From positions 62,001-126,000 of the forward strand of contig JAKJXP020000090.1 of assembly GCA_022225965.2 (NCBI GenBank): a stretch of DNA of 64,000 bases, in the 5' to 3' direction. The stretch comes from Diatrype stigma. Lineage: Eukaryota; Ascomycota; Sordariomycetes; Xylariales; Diatrypaceae. Positions 10,796 to 22,190 of the stretch are shown here, in pieces; within the stretch, counting starts at the first letter, position 1; each line of letters opens with the position of its first letter. Under the pieces are notes generated by a model. The model saw nothing but the letters and a program-made list of their open reading frames with translations, did not search any database and was not told the origin of the DNA. Position numbers and translations under genes: made by a program.

Positions 10796-13700
10796 GACTA
10801 TCTATTGATTGCATTGCATTGCATAACATTTGCTGGGTTTCCCGTTCGATGGATCGGTATCCACGTCTGTGATTGAAAATACATACCAATTGAGTATCTA
10901 CGACATCATAGCGGAGGCTGGATAAGGATGATTATATCCAGCTAGTTAGTTATAACTGGAGAAAATATAAACGGGAAGGAAAGAAAATAAAGATGAAGAA
11001 GCAAAAGACGATCGATCGTTTGAAACTACAACTACAGTAGTTAGTCTCACTACGTAACTGCTTACTTACATAGGCATTTCATGGTGAATATGTAATTACA
11101 GCATGTACGATGAACAACCCGTCGCCTCCCATGTGAAGATCAGGAACCACAGGATTTTTTTTTCCATCTTTCGCATGTGTTCCCGTCATCGACTTTTCCC
11201 ATCGCTCGGCCAGAGCCGCAAGCAGCCCGCAGCTGCCGCCGCCGTCGCTATCACTAGGGGAAGCAGCGGGAAGTTCCCTTAAAACTAGCCAGCTACTTCT
11301 GAATACTTTGGAATGATCAACTAAGTAACTAGTCAAGTGGTTCGTTAGATATGTAGTTAGGTGGTAAGTAGGCAGACCCGCCAGCTCGGTCGCGGATGTC
11401 TGTATCATCATTGTTATATTCTTACCTATCATAGGAGCGGTCGAAATCTGGTCGGCTCCGTCCGTCGAACCCGCCATCAAGCTGTCGATCATTGCTGGCT
11501 TAGGCAATGGGGGAGGCTTCTACTCACGTCCAGTTCAGTCACAATGATGAGGCATCCCCGCGCCCCTCCGTTCCTCCACCCATACATTCACAATTACTTC
11601 TCTTAATGAAAAATGGAACAAGTCATCCTTCAGTCTCACGTCCCACCGACCACACGTAGTAGATACTAGAGCTTTCCATTCTATCTGTTCTCATGTATTC
11701 ATGATGATGAAAATCGACGAGTTATGAGAGTGTCGATGAATATGCCTCCTCTTTCGCCATGCATTCCGCTGGTCAGCGTTTATAGGATGCTTATGGTAGC
11801 TCTTTGTTTCTTTTCGTAAGTATTTCCTTTCCCCATTCTTGGAGCTATTTTCTACGGGTCTAGCTGAGCCTTCAGTCGTAAATAGATATTTCGCCTACGA
11901 CTTGTCGGCTTCTGTATGGAGGCACCGATCTCTGTATCACACCTAATACTGTAGAAGTAGTCATAGCTACGTATAAGGTATCATCCCGATATTTGTATTG
12001 TACAATCATTACTTTCCACTCGATGTAGGCCAATAGGTAGCAGGTTGTCATGAGCTCGTCCCCCTTACCAAGCTTTTCATGTAATTCGACGCTTGTCCAA
12101 TTTCTCACCATAAGCAATCCCGCCATCTTGAAGCTGACTTCACATGCCGCAGAAGCACCACTTGTGGCGCGAAAGAGATGCATGTAAAGACGTTAATATA
12201 TAGTATCTGCTGACAGTCGCAGGGGGCTTCCTAGCTTCCAAGTCATCGCCCTCTGTATTCCTTAGCCACTCCATGCAGCCAGCGATTTTCGGGTTTAATT
12301 GCCATCCGTATATCTGCTTCCTTTTCTATATAATCATGCCTCGGCACATACCTGATTAGTACTTGTGGCCATCAGGCCAGAAAAGCGAGGTTCTCTTGAA
12401 GTTCAGTCTGTATACCAACTACGTACCAGCAGGTACCATTGCCGTGTCGGAATCCACGCCGTTTTTCTTTCTTCGCTATGGATCGACTTCGGCGTCTTAC
12501 ACGGCCTCTCCCCCATGGCGAAAGGGAAACGTTGTATCCGTTTTGTGGTTCGCCTTGGGGGCAAGTGGTATGGGGAGAAAGACGATGGCCACCCTCCCCC
12601 GGGCCCCCTCCATCCTGGCCGGTGATCTGGCGATCACATTCCGTTTAACACGGTAACGGCTTCGTATTGGATGTAGTTATATATATAGTTCATAACATTA
12701 GAAGTGAGGGGCGGCTCTGCGGGCAGAACTTTCGTAACCGACAGTTCATCAGAGGGGGGCAATACATAATACATGCAGCATGATCGACGGAGCGCCCTGC
12801 AGGCCCCCATACCCAACTGGCTGGCCGTGGTCCGCCGCCATCCGCCCACCCCGTCCCCCATGTGGCAGTTCTGATCTATCATCGCCTATCTCACACCCTC
12901 CTCTACGTATGTACCTACGTGTCCATAGTATAGGTACATCTAAAAGGATCAAGGCTGCAGCAGCTTTTGTACGTAAGCTCCTCGTTGCTATACCTAGACA
13001 ACTAGATACGCCAAGGAACAGACAGTCCTTGGCTTGCGCCGGCGACACTATCCTTGAGAGAGAAATCAAAACCTTTCCATGCCAACTACGAAGTACGAAT
13101 ATAGGTGGCTTAGATGGCCTGTGTGGCCTGATTCTTCAGGGGGGCCCTCCTCAGCCCGGATCTGGGAGGATCGCCATGCGGGGGACGCCCACAGGGCCAT
13201 TAGCGTTCTGTGGGGGTTCCACCGACGTCCCGCAAAGGCCCGACGACCAACCGCCGTTACCTATACGTGCTCATTACTATGAGGTGGTATTATGTGCCAG
13301 GACGGCTGGAGGCATGGCTGTAATCATGCACCTATAGGTTTGTTTACTAAGGGGTGTCTGCCACGGCTATCACCTGAAAAAGCAGCCAAACATCTTTCGC
13401 GTCGCCGCTGTCGTTGTCACGGCTGTCACCGCCGTGCCTTTCACATGCATGATTCCTACAGTGATGCATTGCCTTCAGCCACCACCCCCTTTCTTGAGAC
13501 ACCCTACGCGCATTCACGGCTCGTCATCGTACTTCTTATACATCTAGTGTTTGGGGTTCCTAGACCAGGGGTAGTCGCCAAGGGGGAGAGGGGGAGGGGA
13601 GGGAGAGAGATGAGAACATTTAGCGATGTTTATACACGTCGAAACGAGACCATATCTATGTCATTGTACAGCCAAGATAAAGCTTCTGAAGAGGGACCAG

Positions 13701-16700
13701 TATTTGCGGAGTATTGGCAGACTAACAAAGCTAGTATACCATTACAAAACGAACACGAGTGAGGGATAGCTCGACTAGTCTCATATATGGCCTAGCTGTG
13801 TATATAGATGGGAATAGGGGGCGATCGCCGATGCGGCAGTTCTACTGGTCAGAGTGCCGGCCCCGGTAGCCGTCTCTTCGAGGACTCGGTCGTCAAACCA
13901 TCAGGCCATCCATAAACAACTAGTATCGAAGATGCCTGGCTCAGAAGCCTGGTTCAGGCATGAGTCAGACGGATTACCTGCCGCAAACAAGGATGACTAC
14001 CTTGGAGAGGGAGTATATCTCTCCAACAACGAATACAACTACAGCAACTACAGCCCAGCCAAGCGAAGCCAGGGACAACCGAAGGCTGTTTCGAGGGTAG
14101 ATCACCGTGGCTGTGCTGTGCCGGCTGTGGATTGGACGAGAACTCCCGAGGATAACCATCCATAGGGGGATGTCCAGGAGGCATTCCGGTGAAATTAACC
14201 CTCCGCCATCCGGTAGCCTGCGGACCGGTTCGATCAAGACGGAAGGAGATTCGCGGTAGCAATGGGCTTCGGCTCTCAGCCGGATGAATCGCTAAATAGA
14301 TTGCCGTTGCAGGCACATCATCCCATCCTCCATCAGCCTCGCTCCCGAAGCATGGAGACCAAAAAAGCGCAGTCTAGGCGCCACCTCCTCTCGGATATAC
14401 ATATATCCTACGCCAATCTGACTATCTAAACCATAGTTATCGGACCTTGGACCCTTTACTGCAACCACAACCCATGCCAAGTTCCGCCGATCTGACCGAG
14501 CAGCCGAGCGGAAGTGAGGGCTTTAATGTGAAGATACTGGCATAACAGAGTCAGGGCGAGAGCATTGGAAGGAGCACGTTGTTTTTGTTGCGTAGCTGTT
14601 GGTCACATACCAATGCTCCCCCGTCTGCCTGTCGCCTGTACGTACGGCTGATATGGCGATATCCATTGGTTCTTGCAACATGGAGGAGCCTACCAATCCT
14701 AGTACCCCTAACACCCCCAAGGCCGAGAGGGGCAGGACGGAAATGCACGAATAGACGAGATTAGATTAGCATCGAATCGATCTCCAGGGGGAAACGAACC
14801 AAGGGGAGTTCAGGTTATCAGATGGCTTGCTGACAAGCAGGCAGACACCTCGAGCTCGAGGGAGTCAGGGGGTTGAGATAGAACCTGTCAGAGCCCTCGA
14901 CACCCCTTGACACCATCGAGGTTAAAGTTAGGCAAACAAGATAGGCGGTAAGTAACTGATGGAGGGGTCGTCGAGGAAAGACCGGGAGAGGTACGGCTGT
15001 AGCAGACAACCTCACGGCAACGAGCACGCCGCGGCCGAAGTACCGAGGGGTAAGCTGACCTGAACCGATGCGACAAGATACAACGAAGACATGGATTAGG
15101 GGGAGAAAGGCCGAAGAGGCTGCAGAGATTCGAGAAGGAAAAACCCTACCTGGTCTAGCAAAGGCACTATGACGTCACAGGTCGACTACCTGACAAGGTA
15201 CCTAACCCAAGTTTTGAAGTGGTGGGCCCACACTCACAGTCCAGTTCGAGCCCCGCAAATTCATCCCGACATCTCCTTGCATGCAGCAGCCCAGGTACCT
15301 ATGTATATTCCTACATACATGTACGTAGTATCATGTAGCATGGAGTTTGGGTCGATTAACAAACTTGAATATGAGCCTGAACATGAAAACGTTCGCCGAT
15401 AGATGGATGGATGATCTGGCAATTGGATAAAACGGTGCGGTTCCGTTATGTATGTGCTCAGCTGGACATTCCTATACAGGCAGGCTTCAGCAAGGTCTGC
15501 AAAGAGCCATTTGATTGTTGCTGTGATGGTAGTCCAGCAATATGAGAGTTGATGACAGACAATGACATAAACCTGTATGGACCTGTACTCCAACTCATAC
15601 TATGTAAGCTCACATGCTTTTCCTTTCCTGGTCCCTTTTAAGCTTTTGGGCATACAATATGTGGTAATACCACATGTTGTACTACACGGGTGATCACGTA
15701 ACAGTTATCTATCGGCATGTAATGGTTCGGCGGTATAACAACAAACGATAGGATTGGATGTACTATGTAGGTAGGTAGTGAACTCTACCAATTCAGCCTC
15801 AGCCTTTCTTTCCTATCAAAACACTGCAACTCAAATCATCACGGCCGCGCCTACTAGTACAGAGCAGGGTTGATACCAGTTGGCGATAATTCAGCGTTCT
15901 ACGCTACTACAGGGATTTTTGAATCCCGAAATGTAAGATATCGTCTTCTACCAATCTACCCATAATATCGGCTCGATCCCTAGATAGCTATGCTGGGGCA
16001 CTGGGGCCGCTGGGGCCGCTGGGTCTTCCGCCGCCTTGAATTACTGGGGCGGTTCCGCTGTGACGCCTTTTGATATTCCCTTCGTGCTCGTAGTCATGCA
16101 CAAGTCCGCAGGGAGGACGTAGTTACTGTCGTAGTAGAACCACATTAAGCATATGGAGAAATATGCGCATCGCCGCTTTTTCCATCCGCTATGCAACGAT
16201 TGTACATTAGGAAGCCGTCTAGAACAGGACATTTCTTTTCGATCCCGTCGATTCGTTACTCCGCTGATAACTGTATATACTGGAGCAGCATACACATGAC
16301 AGCTTTGGCCCACTGATATTCCTATGGGGTTCATGGGTTCGTCGGGTTTTGGCCCTGGATATAACTTCGACAACGAGTGGCAGTATATCATGTTTATGAA
16401 GTTGATATGTCGGGAAATACACACAGAAAGCCAAGCAACGAAAGACCCGCGGGATAATGCATGCTGTCCGTACTTTACTGTCCCGTCCACCGCGTTATCC
16501 GTTGTACACCTAGGTAGTTTACTTCAATGAAGGCTCCCTTCCAATCTCCGTCCATCCTTTCCGGATTAGTATATAATGAACGGTGACAGGAACCAACGGT
16601 TTCCACTCAGCCAACAACCCGCTGCGATGGAAACCGAGTCTTTTTTTCAATACACGGCTTTCCGTTCCAGGCTGAAAACATGAGACAAACCGTACAAGAT

Positions 16701-16793
16701 GACCAATACTCCCGCGTTCTGTCCCGGGCTGCTAGGCGGATCGGCGGCAAAGGACCCTGGAAACTCGCAGATGGACCCTGGATTTTCATGCAT

Positions 16794-16815
16794 GGGGGGG
16801 GGGGGGGGGGGGGGG
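16794..16815 (+). repeat. 22-G homopolymer
   Basis: There are twenty-two consecutive G residues, followed by further G-rich sequence up to the N gap. The run could form a G-quadruplex. It is also a likely cause of the failed assembly next to it, so its true length is uncertain. Confidence 0.9.
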
Positions 16816-16838
16816 CACAGGGGGTGGGGGTGGTGGGG

Positions 16839-16848
16839 NNNNNNNNNN
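16839..16848. other. Assembly gap (10 N)
   Basis: Ten N bases sit inside a G-rich low-complexity stretch. Ten may be a placeholder, so the real distance is unknown. Frames crossing it should not be trusted. Confidence 0.98.
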
Positions 16849-16967
16849 GCGGCAGCCCGCGCACCCGCGACCAGATCCACGGGCAGTTCTCGCGGTTCCT
16901 GAACAATGCGGCGGCGGCCAGGCAGCAGCAGCAGCAGAGAAGCAGCAATCGCAGTCGTAGCACATGT

Positions 16968-16993
16968 GGTGGTGGTGGTGGTGGTGGTGGTGG
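16968..16993 (+). repeat. GGT trinucleotide microsatellite
   Basis: Consecutive GGT units end in GGGTGG. A CAG run (16925-16936) and a long GTGAGT-like repeat (about 17015-17072) lie on either side, making 16790-17080 one compound low-complexity block. Confidence 0.85.
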
Positions 16994-18506
16994 GTGGTTA
17001 CGGTACGTATTTTGTGTGGGTGTGAGTATGAGTGTGAGTGAGTGTGTGAGTGAGTGAGCGAGTGGGTGTGTGTTCCAATGTGTATGTCATGTCTGTGTAT
17101 AAGTCCATACGTATACGTCCATATGTGAAAGCGTGAGAGTGCGTATGTACGTAACCGGCCTAAGGAATTGCGCGTCACACAGATCTCGCTGCGCCAGTCG
17201 TTATTGTGTGACGCAACCTCGGCGGAAAAGCCAGAGTCGGGCCTGGCCAGGCTCTCATGCCTTATCTACAGTCCACCTAACTACATGTAGCCGCCTAGCC
17301 GCCTAGCGGCGAACCTTAGAGCTCCAGTCTTCCGGAGGGCCTGGGAGAAGGAGCGAGATACAGCCTTCCACTTTACTTTACACACGCTGGACACACCAAT
17401 ACATACACAGGTACACCAAAGCAGCATATGCCCATATGTATGCAGTGTATGAATGATGTATGTATGTATGGGTGCATGTGGATGGATGGATCCACGGGTG
17501 GATGATGGCAGCTGGGGACTCAGTCATTACCTACCTATGTAGGTATGTACCTACTACACATACCTACTAATGGAACCCCCAGTCATCAACCCCCGGCCAT
17601 TAACTTTCCAGATACAGTCCCACTCTCCCGATCTCTGTGCATGAAGTACAGTGACGTCCGTCCGGCCTCTCTGTGTCGTCCAGGGGCTTGCAAGGTTCTC
17701 TTGGAGTCAACGGCAGCACAGGTAATCGTTAATATCGAGATGACTATTATACTGGACTCAACGACTTTAGCAACATGCACATGCGTCCTTTGACTCTGGT
17801 ACATATGCAACAGAGCTCCACCTCGGAGGATATCCAAGAGCATTCGATCCAAGAGCCAGCGAGCCAGCAAGCGGGCGACCAACAGACCAGGCCGGCATGT
17901 CCACGTCCCGTATCCACACATCCAACATCCTCTAACCGGCCATAGTCCATGGTTCATGGCCCGTAGTCTACACCATATAGTCATAGTCCACAGTCCACAG
18001 TCCGCAGCCAAAGTATACCAGCCTAGGGCATGTACAGTACAGTACCACCGACCTCGAATTCTGGAGAATGGAGGGTTGATGATGGAATTGTCACTTCAGT
18101 TCGTCTCTCGACTAACGTTAGCCCCCTGGAATCCACCGGGCAGTGAATACCATGTTGTGGGCATGGGCGTACATCTGTGTATATATAACACCTGGACATC
18201 CCCCATAGCCATCCCCAGGGGGAAATCTTAATTCTCAGTTCTTCAAAAATTCCCATCCAACAAACAATCAACCTCTTTTCCAACAGCCCATTTGCTTTTC
18301 TATCGCGTGTCGAGTTCGATCCTTACCTCAGAATCTCTTCTTCCAGTGTCACAACTGCAACAAGATCACGAAACCTCTGAAAAACCACACATCACATCAC
18401 ATCACATAACTACCACATACCACGTACTACTCTCTGCCTCAACTTCCAACTCCTAGACCTGAATCTCAAGTTTGAATCTCAAATTTTACTCTCGTCATCC
18501 TAAATC

Positions 18507-19998
18507 ATGTCTGGCCTCCTGCAAAAGTCCTCTCGACCGGCCTTCCACCGCGCACCCGGTAGCTTTGCCGAGGAGTTCACGAACGCTCGAACCGAACTAG
18601 ACAGGAAGATCTTAGAAAGCAAAACAAGGGAAATCCCAACCCTGTCCATCTCGGAGAGTGCTCCATCCCTGAGTCCTACGGGTAGTGATACCTCATCGAC
18701 TTCTGAGTCGGAAGCTGTATCTCCTATTAGCCCCCCTGTCGATGATAAGGGCGATGTTGTTGCGGATAGCTTTGCTTTCGCCTTCGATATCGATGGTGTC
18801 CTCGTCCGAGGTGGCCGTGCCATTCCCGAGGCCATCGAGGCCATGAGGGCGCTCAACGGCGAGAACAAATACGGAATTAAGATGTAAGATCCTAAATTTC
18901 AGGCCTGACCGGATTTTAGAAAGGTGCCATAGTACTAACGCTATCTATAGCCCGTACATTTTCTTGACCAACGGCGGCGGCAAGAGTGAGCAGGAGCGAT
19001 GTGACGATCTCTCCCGTCAGCTCGAGACCGAAATTTCCCCGGCCCAGTTCATCTGCGGACATACCCCCATGTCCGAGATGGCGTCCAAGTACACCACCGT
19101 ACTTGTCGTCGGAGGCGAGGGCGAGAAATGCCGCCAAGTCGCCGAGGGCTACGGCTTCAAGGACGTCGTCACCCCCGGCGACATCATCAAGGCGAACTCG
19201 GCCACCACTCCGTTCCGGAAACTCACAGATGAGGAGCACCGCAACTCCAAGGAGCGGGACTTCAGCAATGTCACCATCGAGGCCATCTTCGTCTTCGCCG
19301 ACTCCCGCGACTGGGCCGGCGACCTGCAGATCATCATCGACCTGGCCATGTCCAAGGGCGGCCGGGTCGGCACGCTGTCGGAGACATTCGAGGAGGGGCC
19401 GCCGATCTTCTTCTCGCACAACGACGTGGTGTGGTCGGCCGCGCACGACAACGTGCGACTGGGCATGGGGGCGCTGCGCGGCATCGTCGAGTACACGTTC
19501 CGGGAGGTGACCAAGGGCAAGACTCTGGAGACGTACGCATTCGGCAAGCCGCAGGTGGGCACGTTTGAGTTCGCCACGCGTTTGCTGAAGCGGTGGCGCA
19601 AGATTGAGCACAAGCTCAATGCGCCGCCCGAGACGGTTTACTTCGTCGGCGACACCCCCGAGAGCGACATCCGCGGCACCAACCAGTTTAACGAGCGCCC
19701 CGAGACCGAGAACGATTGGTACAGCATTCTCGTCAAGACAGGAGTCTACCAGGACGGCACCGAGCCCGCCTACAAGCCCCGCGTCACCGTCGACAACGTT
19801 CTCGACGCCGTCAACCACGGCATCGAGCGCGAGATGCGCAGGCGCGCCGAGAGGCGTGCCGCCCAGGCCCAGCCGCTCCAGCAGCAACAGCAACAACAGC
19901 TGCCGCAGCAGGACAAGCTCAAGCTCGCCGACATGCCCAGACTCACGCTCAACGGCGAGGCGTCCCATGTCGAAGTCGTTGCCGCTGCCGCCTCATAA
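18507..19998 (+). CDS. HAD-superfamily hydrolase, CECR5/HDHD5-like
   Basis: Exons are 18507-18883 and 18951-19998, giving 474 residues. The 67-bp intron has a GTAAGA donor, a TACTAACG branch site and a TAG acceptor. After a Ser/Thr-rich N-terminal region of about 85 residues comes HAD motif I, FDIDGV, with the two aspartates at about 94 and 96. FLTNGGG follows the splice junction and is motif II. Motif III/IV regions are GKPQ (about 324-327) and VYFVGDTPESD (Asp at about 360). The arrangement fits the HAD-IIA group that includes human HDHD5/CECR5 and yeast YKR070W. The yeast protein is reported as mitochondrial and its substrate is not known to me. The tail contains a Gln-rich run at about 425-440. 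The substrate here is unknown; phosphatase activity is inferred from the motifs. Confidence 0.88.
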
Positions 19999-21353
19999 TA
20001 CAATCATTACCACAATTGCCGATCAATTAACTTCATTGCATTGCATCGCATACCAACAATTCCTCCAGTATTACTTGTTAACGCCACTATTACTACTGTC
20101 ACTGCTCCTTACGATGATGCATATATGATCAACCAGCGCGTTCATTGTCCCTTCTTATTTCCCCTTCTTCCTTCTCATTAATCACTTACTACATTTATGA
20201 TACCACGGCAATGCCACTATAGACATAGACCACCACAACCGATCTCATGCTATAGATGGAGGCGCATTCTTTCCCTTCTGCATCATATTGTTCTCCTTCT
20301 ATTCGTCTCCCTGGTGGCATAACACTATCATCATGGTCTTTTATTATAAGGGACTACTATTATTACTACTACGACTACTTCGTCCTACTTCGCGACGTTT
20401 TGGATTTGATGATTCGATGGACATGAAAGCCGAGGGGTTTCTGGTTTCTTTTTGGCTGGGGTTGGTGAATATCGACGGAATCGCGTCATGTCAAAAACGG
20501 TGTTTGGGGAATCTTTCAATGGTTAAGGGTGGTGGATTTCAGAGACGATACGGACAACATAACAAGAACGCCCTTATTTCAGGAAGGGGTAGTTAGTCAA
20601 TATTAAATGTTACCTGTGGACTTCAGTATTGATATATCCCTGTGCTCATCCTCTTCCCTACTTTACGTGCTACAATGACTCAAGATGGAAAATGCTTCGT
20701 ACAATTATGACAGTCTTCCGTCTCAACAATTAGCCTTTCAGTAAGGATTGCATCACTGTAGATGAGATATGCTCGGTCGGCTAGACTTTTGCTTTCTTAA
20801 CAATTGTATCTCCCTCCGGCTTAGTTGCCTGGTCTTCGTAAATGCGCTACACTTCTATTGAAAACCATCACGCACTGCCTTCATACTCTGTTAGTTTGCT
20901 TGCTTACTCACATCTTGCCAGCCCACCGCCATCAAGGGTGGATTTCCGATCAGCGATGCTGATATCATAGACCATAGTGCGTAATTGCGAACCCACAATG
21001 AACACTTCAGCAAACCCCGGCCCGCCCCCTTCCCATCTTGTTTTTTTTCTTCTGGGATAGGTAGTTATTCGTTCCATCATGATTCCAGACCGACGGACAT
21101 GTTTCTCCTATGATGGCGGATCGTCCATCATACACACTTGGGTAAGGAGTTACCGGCCTCATTCCGTCCTTCCCCCTTTGCCTCTTTCCGCCTTTACCTC
21201 CTTCCGATCGATTGAATCGCACAACCGCCCGCCCGCCCGCCCTAGACTAACGGGCCGACTTATGTAGGTACCGGTAGTTATGTAGATAGGCAAGTATATA
21301 TGGAGTAGATAGGTACTTGAGATATATATATGTTTGCATATATATCTATGACC
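19999..21353. other. Intergenic region between convergent genes
   Basis: The HAD gene (+) and the L-rhamnose dehydrogenase gene (-) converge here, so both 3' UTRs lie within it. I see no further gene. Short CTA/CTT trinucleotide tracts lie near 20350-20390, and a TATA-rich stretch of alternating AT lies at 21295-21350. Confidence 0.5.
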
Positions 21354-22190
21354 TCACTGCAAATTGACAAACAACCCCCCATCGACCAGCAGCTGCGCGC
21401 CCGTCACGTAGCCGCTCAGCTCCTCGCAGGCGAGGAACACAGCGGGACCAGCCATATCGGCCGGCTCGCCGGTGCGGCCCAGCGGGATGCGGCCCTCCAT
21501 GTACTCGCGCTTGGCGTCGTCGGCGAGGTCGGCGTCGTTCAGCTGCGTGCGGATGGTGCCGGGCAGCAGGGCGTTGCACCGGATGCCGCGCGCGCCCAGC
21601 GCCACCGCCGCGCTCTGCATCAGCGACAGCACCCCGGCCTTCGTCGGCGTGTAGTGCGTCTGCCGCCCGCCCCCCACCAGCGCCGAGATGCTCGACACCC
21701 CGATGATGGAGCCCCCGGGCGGCGACTGCCCCTCCGCCATCTGCCGCGCCGCCGCCTGCACCGCGTAGAAGGCCCCGTCGAGGTTCGTCCGCACCGTCTT
21801 GCTGAGCAGGTCGGGCGACAGCGTCAGGAAGTCGGCGAACTCGCACACCCCTGCGTTGCTGACGCAGATGTCGAGTCGGCCCGTGCTGTTGTGGAATTTC
21901 GGGTTGTGGATCGCGTGCTGCACGAGCGCTGGGCCCGTCGCTGGGTCCGTCACGTCGCCTGCGAGGTGGTCGAGCTGGCCGGCCGGCGATGATGGGTCTG
22001 CTGCTGCCCGGATCGCTTCGGCTTCGGCGAGGAGCGATTCGAGGTGCGGACGGTCGCGCGCTAGGTCTAGGTGGTTGATCACTACGTTGCACCCCTGCCG
22101 CACGAACTCGAGCGCGATGGCGCGGCCGATCCCCGTGCTGCCGCCGGTGATGATGGCGGTTTTGCCTTGGAGGAGGTTCTTTACTGGCAT
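21354..22190 (-). CDS. LRA1: L-rhamnose 1-dehydrogenase (SDR family)
   Basis: This single-exon gene encodes 278 residues. It is a classical short-chain dehydrogenase, with cofactor motif TGGSTGIG (15-22), NAG (112-114), Asn136, Ser167, Tyr180 and Lys184 (YTPTK). The stretches ISALVGG, QTHYTPTKAG, YMEGRIPLGR and the C-terminus LLVDGGLFVNLQ are, as I recall them, hallmarks of fungal L-rhamnose 1-dehydrogenase. That enzyme oxidises L-rhamnose to L-rhamnono-gamma-lactone, the first step of the non-phosphorylative pathway. Support from context is strong: a probable L-rhamnonate dehydratase is transcribed divergently 1.8 kb away. Cofactor choice (NAD or NADP) cannot be settled from sequence alone. 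A less specific sugar dehydrogenase is the alternative. Confidence 0.88.
   Translation of the reverse strand: MPVKNLLQGKTAIITGGSTGIGRAIALEFVRQGCNVVINHLDLARDRPHLESLLAEAEAIRAAADPSSPAGQLDHLAGDVTDPATGPALVQHAIHNPKFHNSTGRLDICVSNAGVCEFADFLTLSPDLLSKTVRTNLDGAFYAVQAAARQMAEGQSPPGGSIIGVSSISALVGGGRQTHYTPTKAGVLSLMQSAAVALGARGIRCNALLPGTIRTQLNDADLADDAKREYMEGRIPLGRTGEPADMAGPAVFLACEELSGYVTGAQLLVDGGLFVNLQ

Larger units (their letters stand above)
10800..18506. other. 7.7-kb tract without a supportable protein gene
   Basis: Many short frames exist on both strands, but none shows a family motif, a plausible exon chain or coding-like composition. Visible content is imperfect GT/GA and GGT microsatellites around 16900-17080, GGATG-type repeats near 17480-17500, tandem CTGGGGCCG near 15990-16025 and CACAT repeats at 18380-18405. 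A dense cluster of TACCTA/TAGGTA motifs lies at 17528-17568. An assembly gap interrupts it. The last few hundred bases are the likely promoter and 5' UTR of the HAD gene. A spliced unknown gene or a non-coding RNA cannot be excluded. Confidence 0.5.

Noticed and set aside
11079..11507. 142-residue minus-strand frame with donor/acceptor-like sites
   Set aside because: Attempts to splice it gave a stop soon after the junction and no recognisable product.
16680..17057. Frames with Gly- or His-rich runs crossing the N gap
   Set aside because: They are products of G/GGT repeats and unknown bases, with no support as genes.
18916..19968. 350-residue frame on the minus strand
   Set aside because: It is a shadow of the GC-rich HAD gene on the opposite strand, with composition-driven Leu/Val/Arg/Gly content and no motif.
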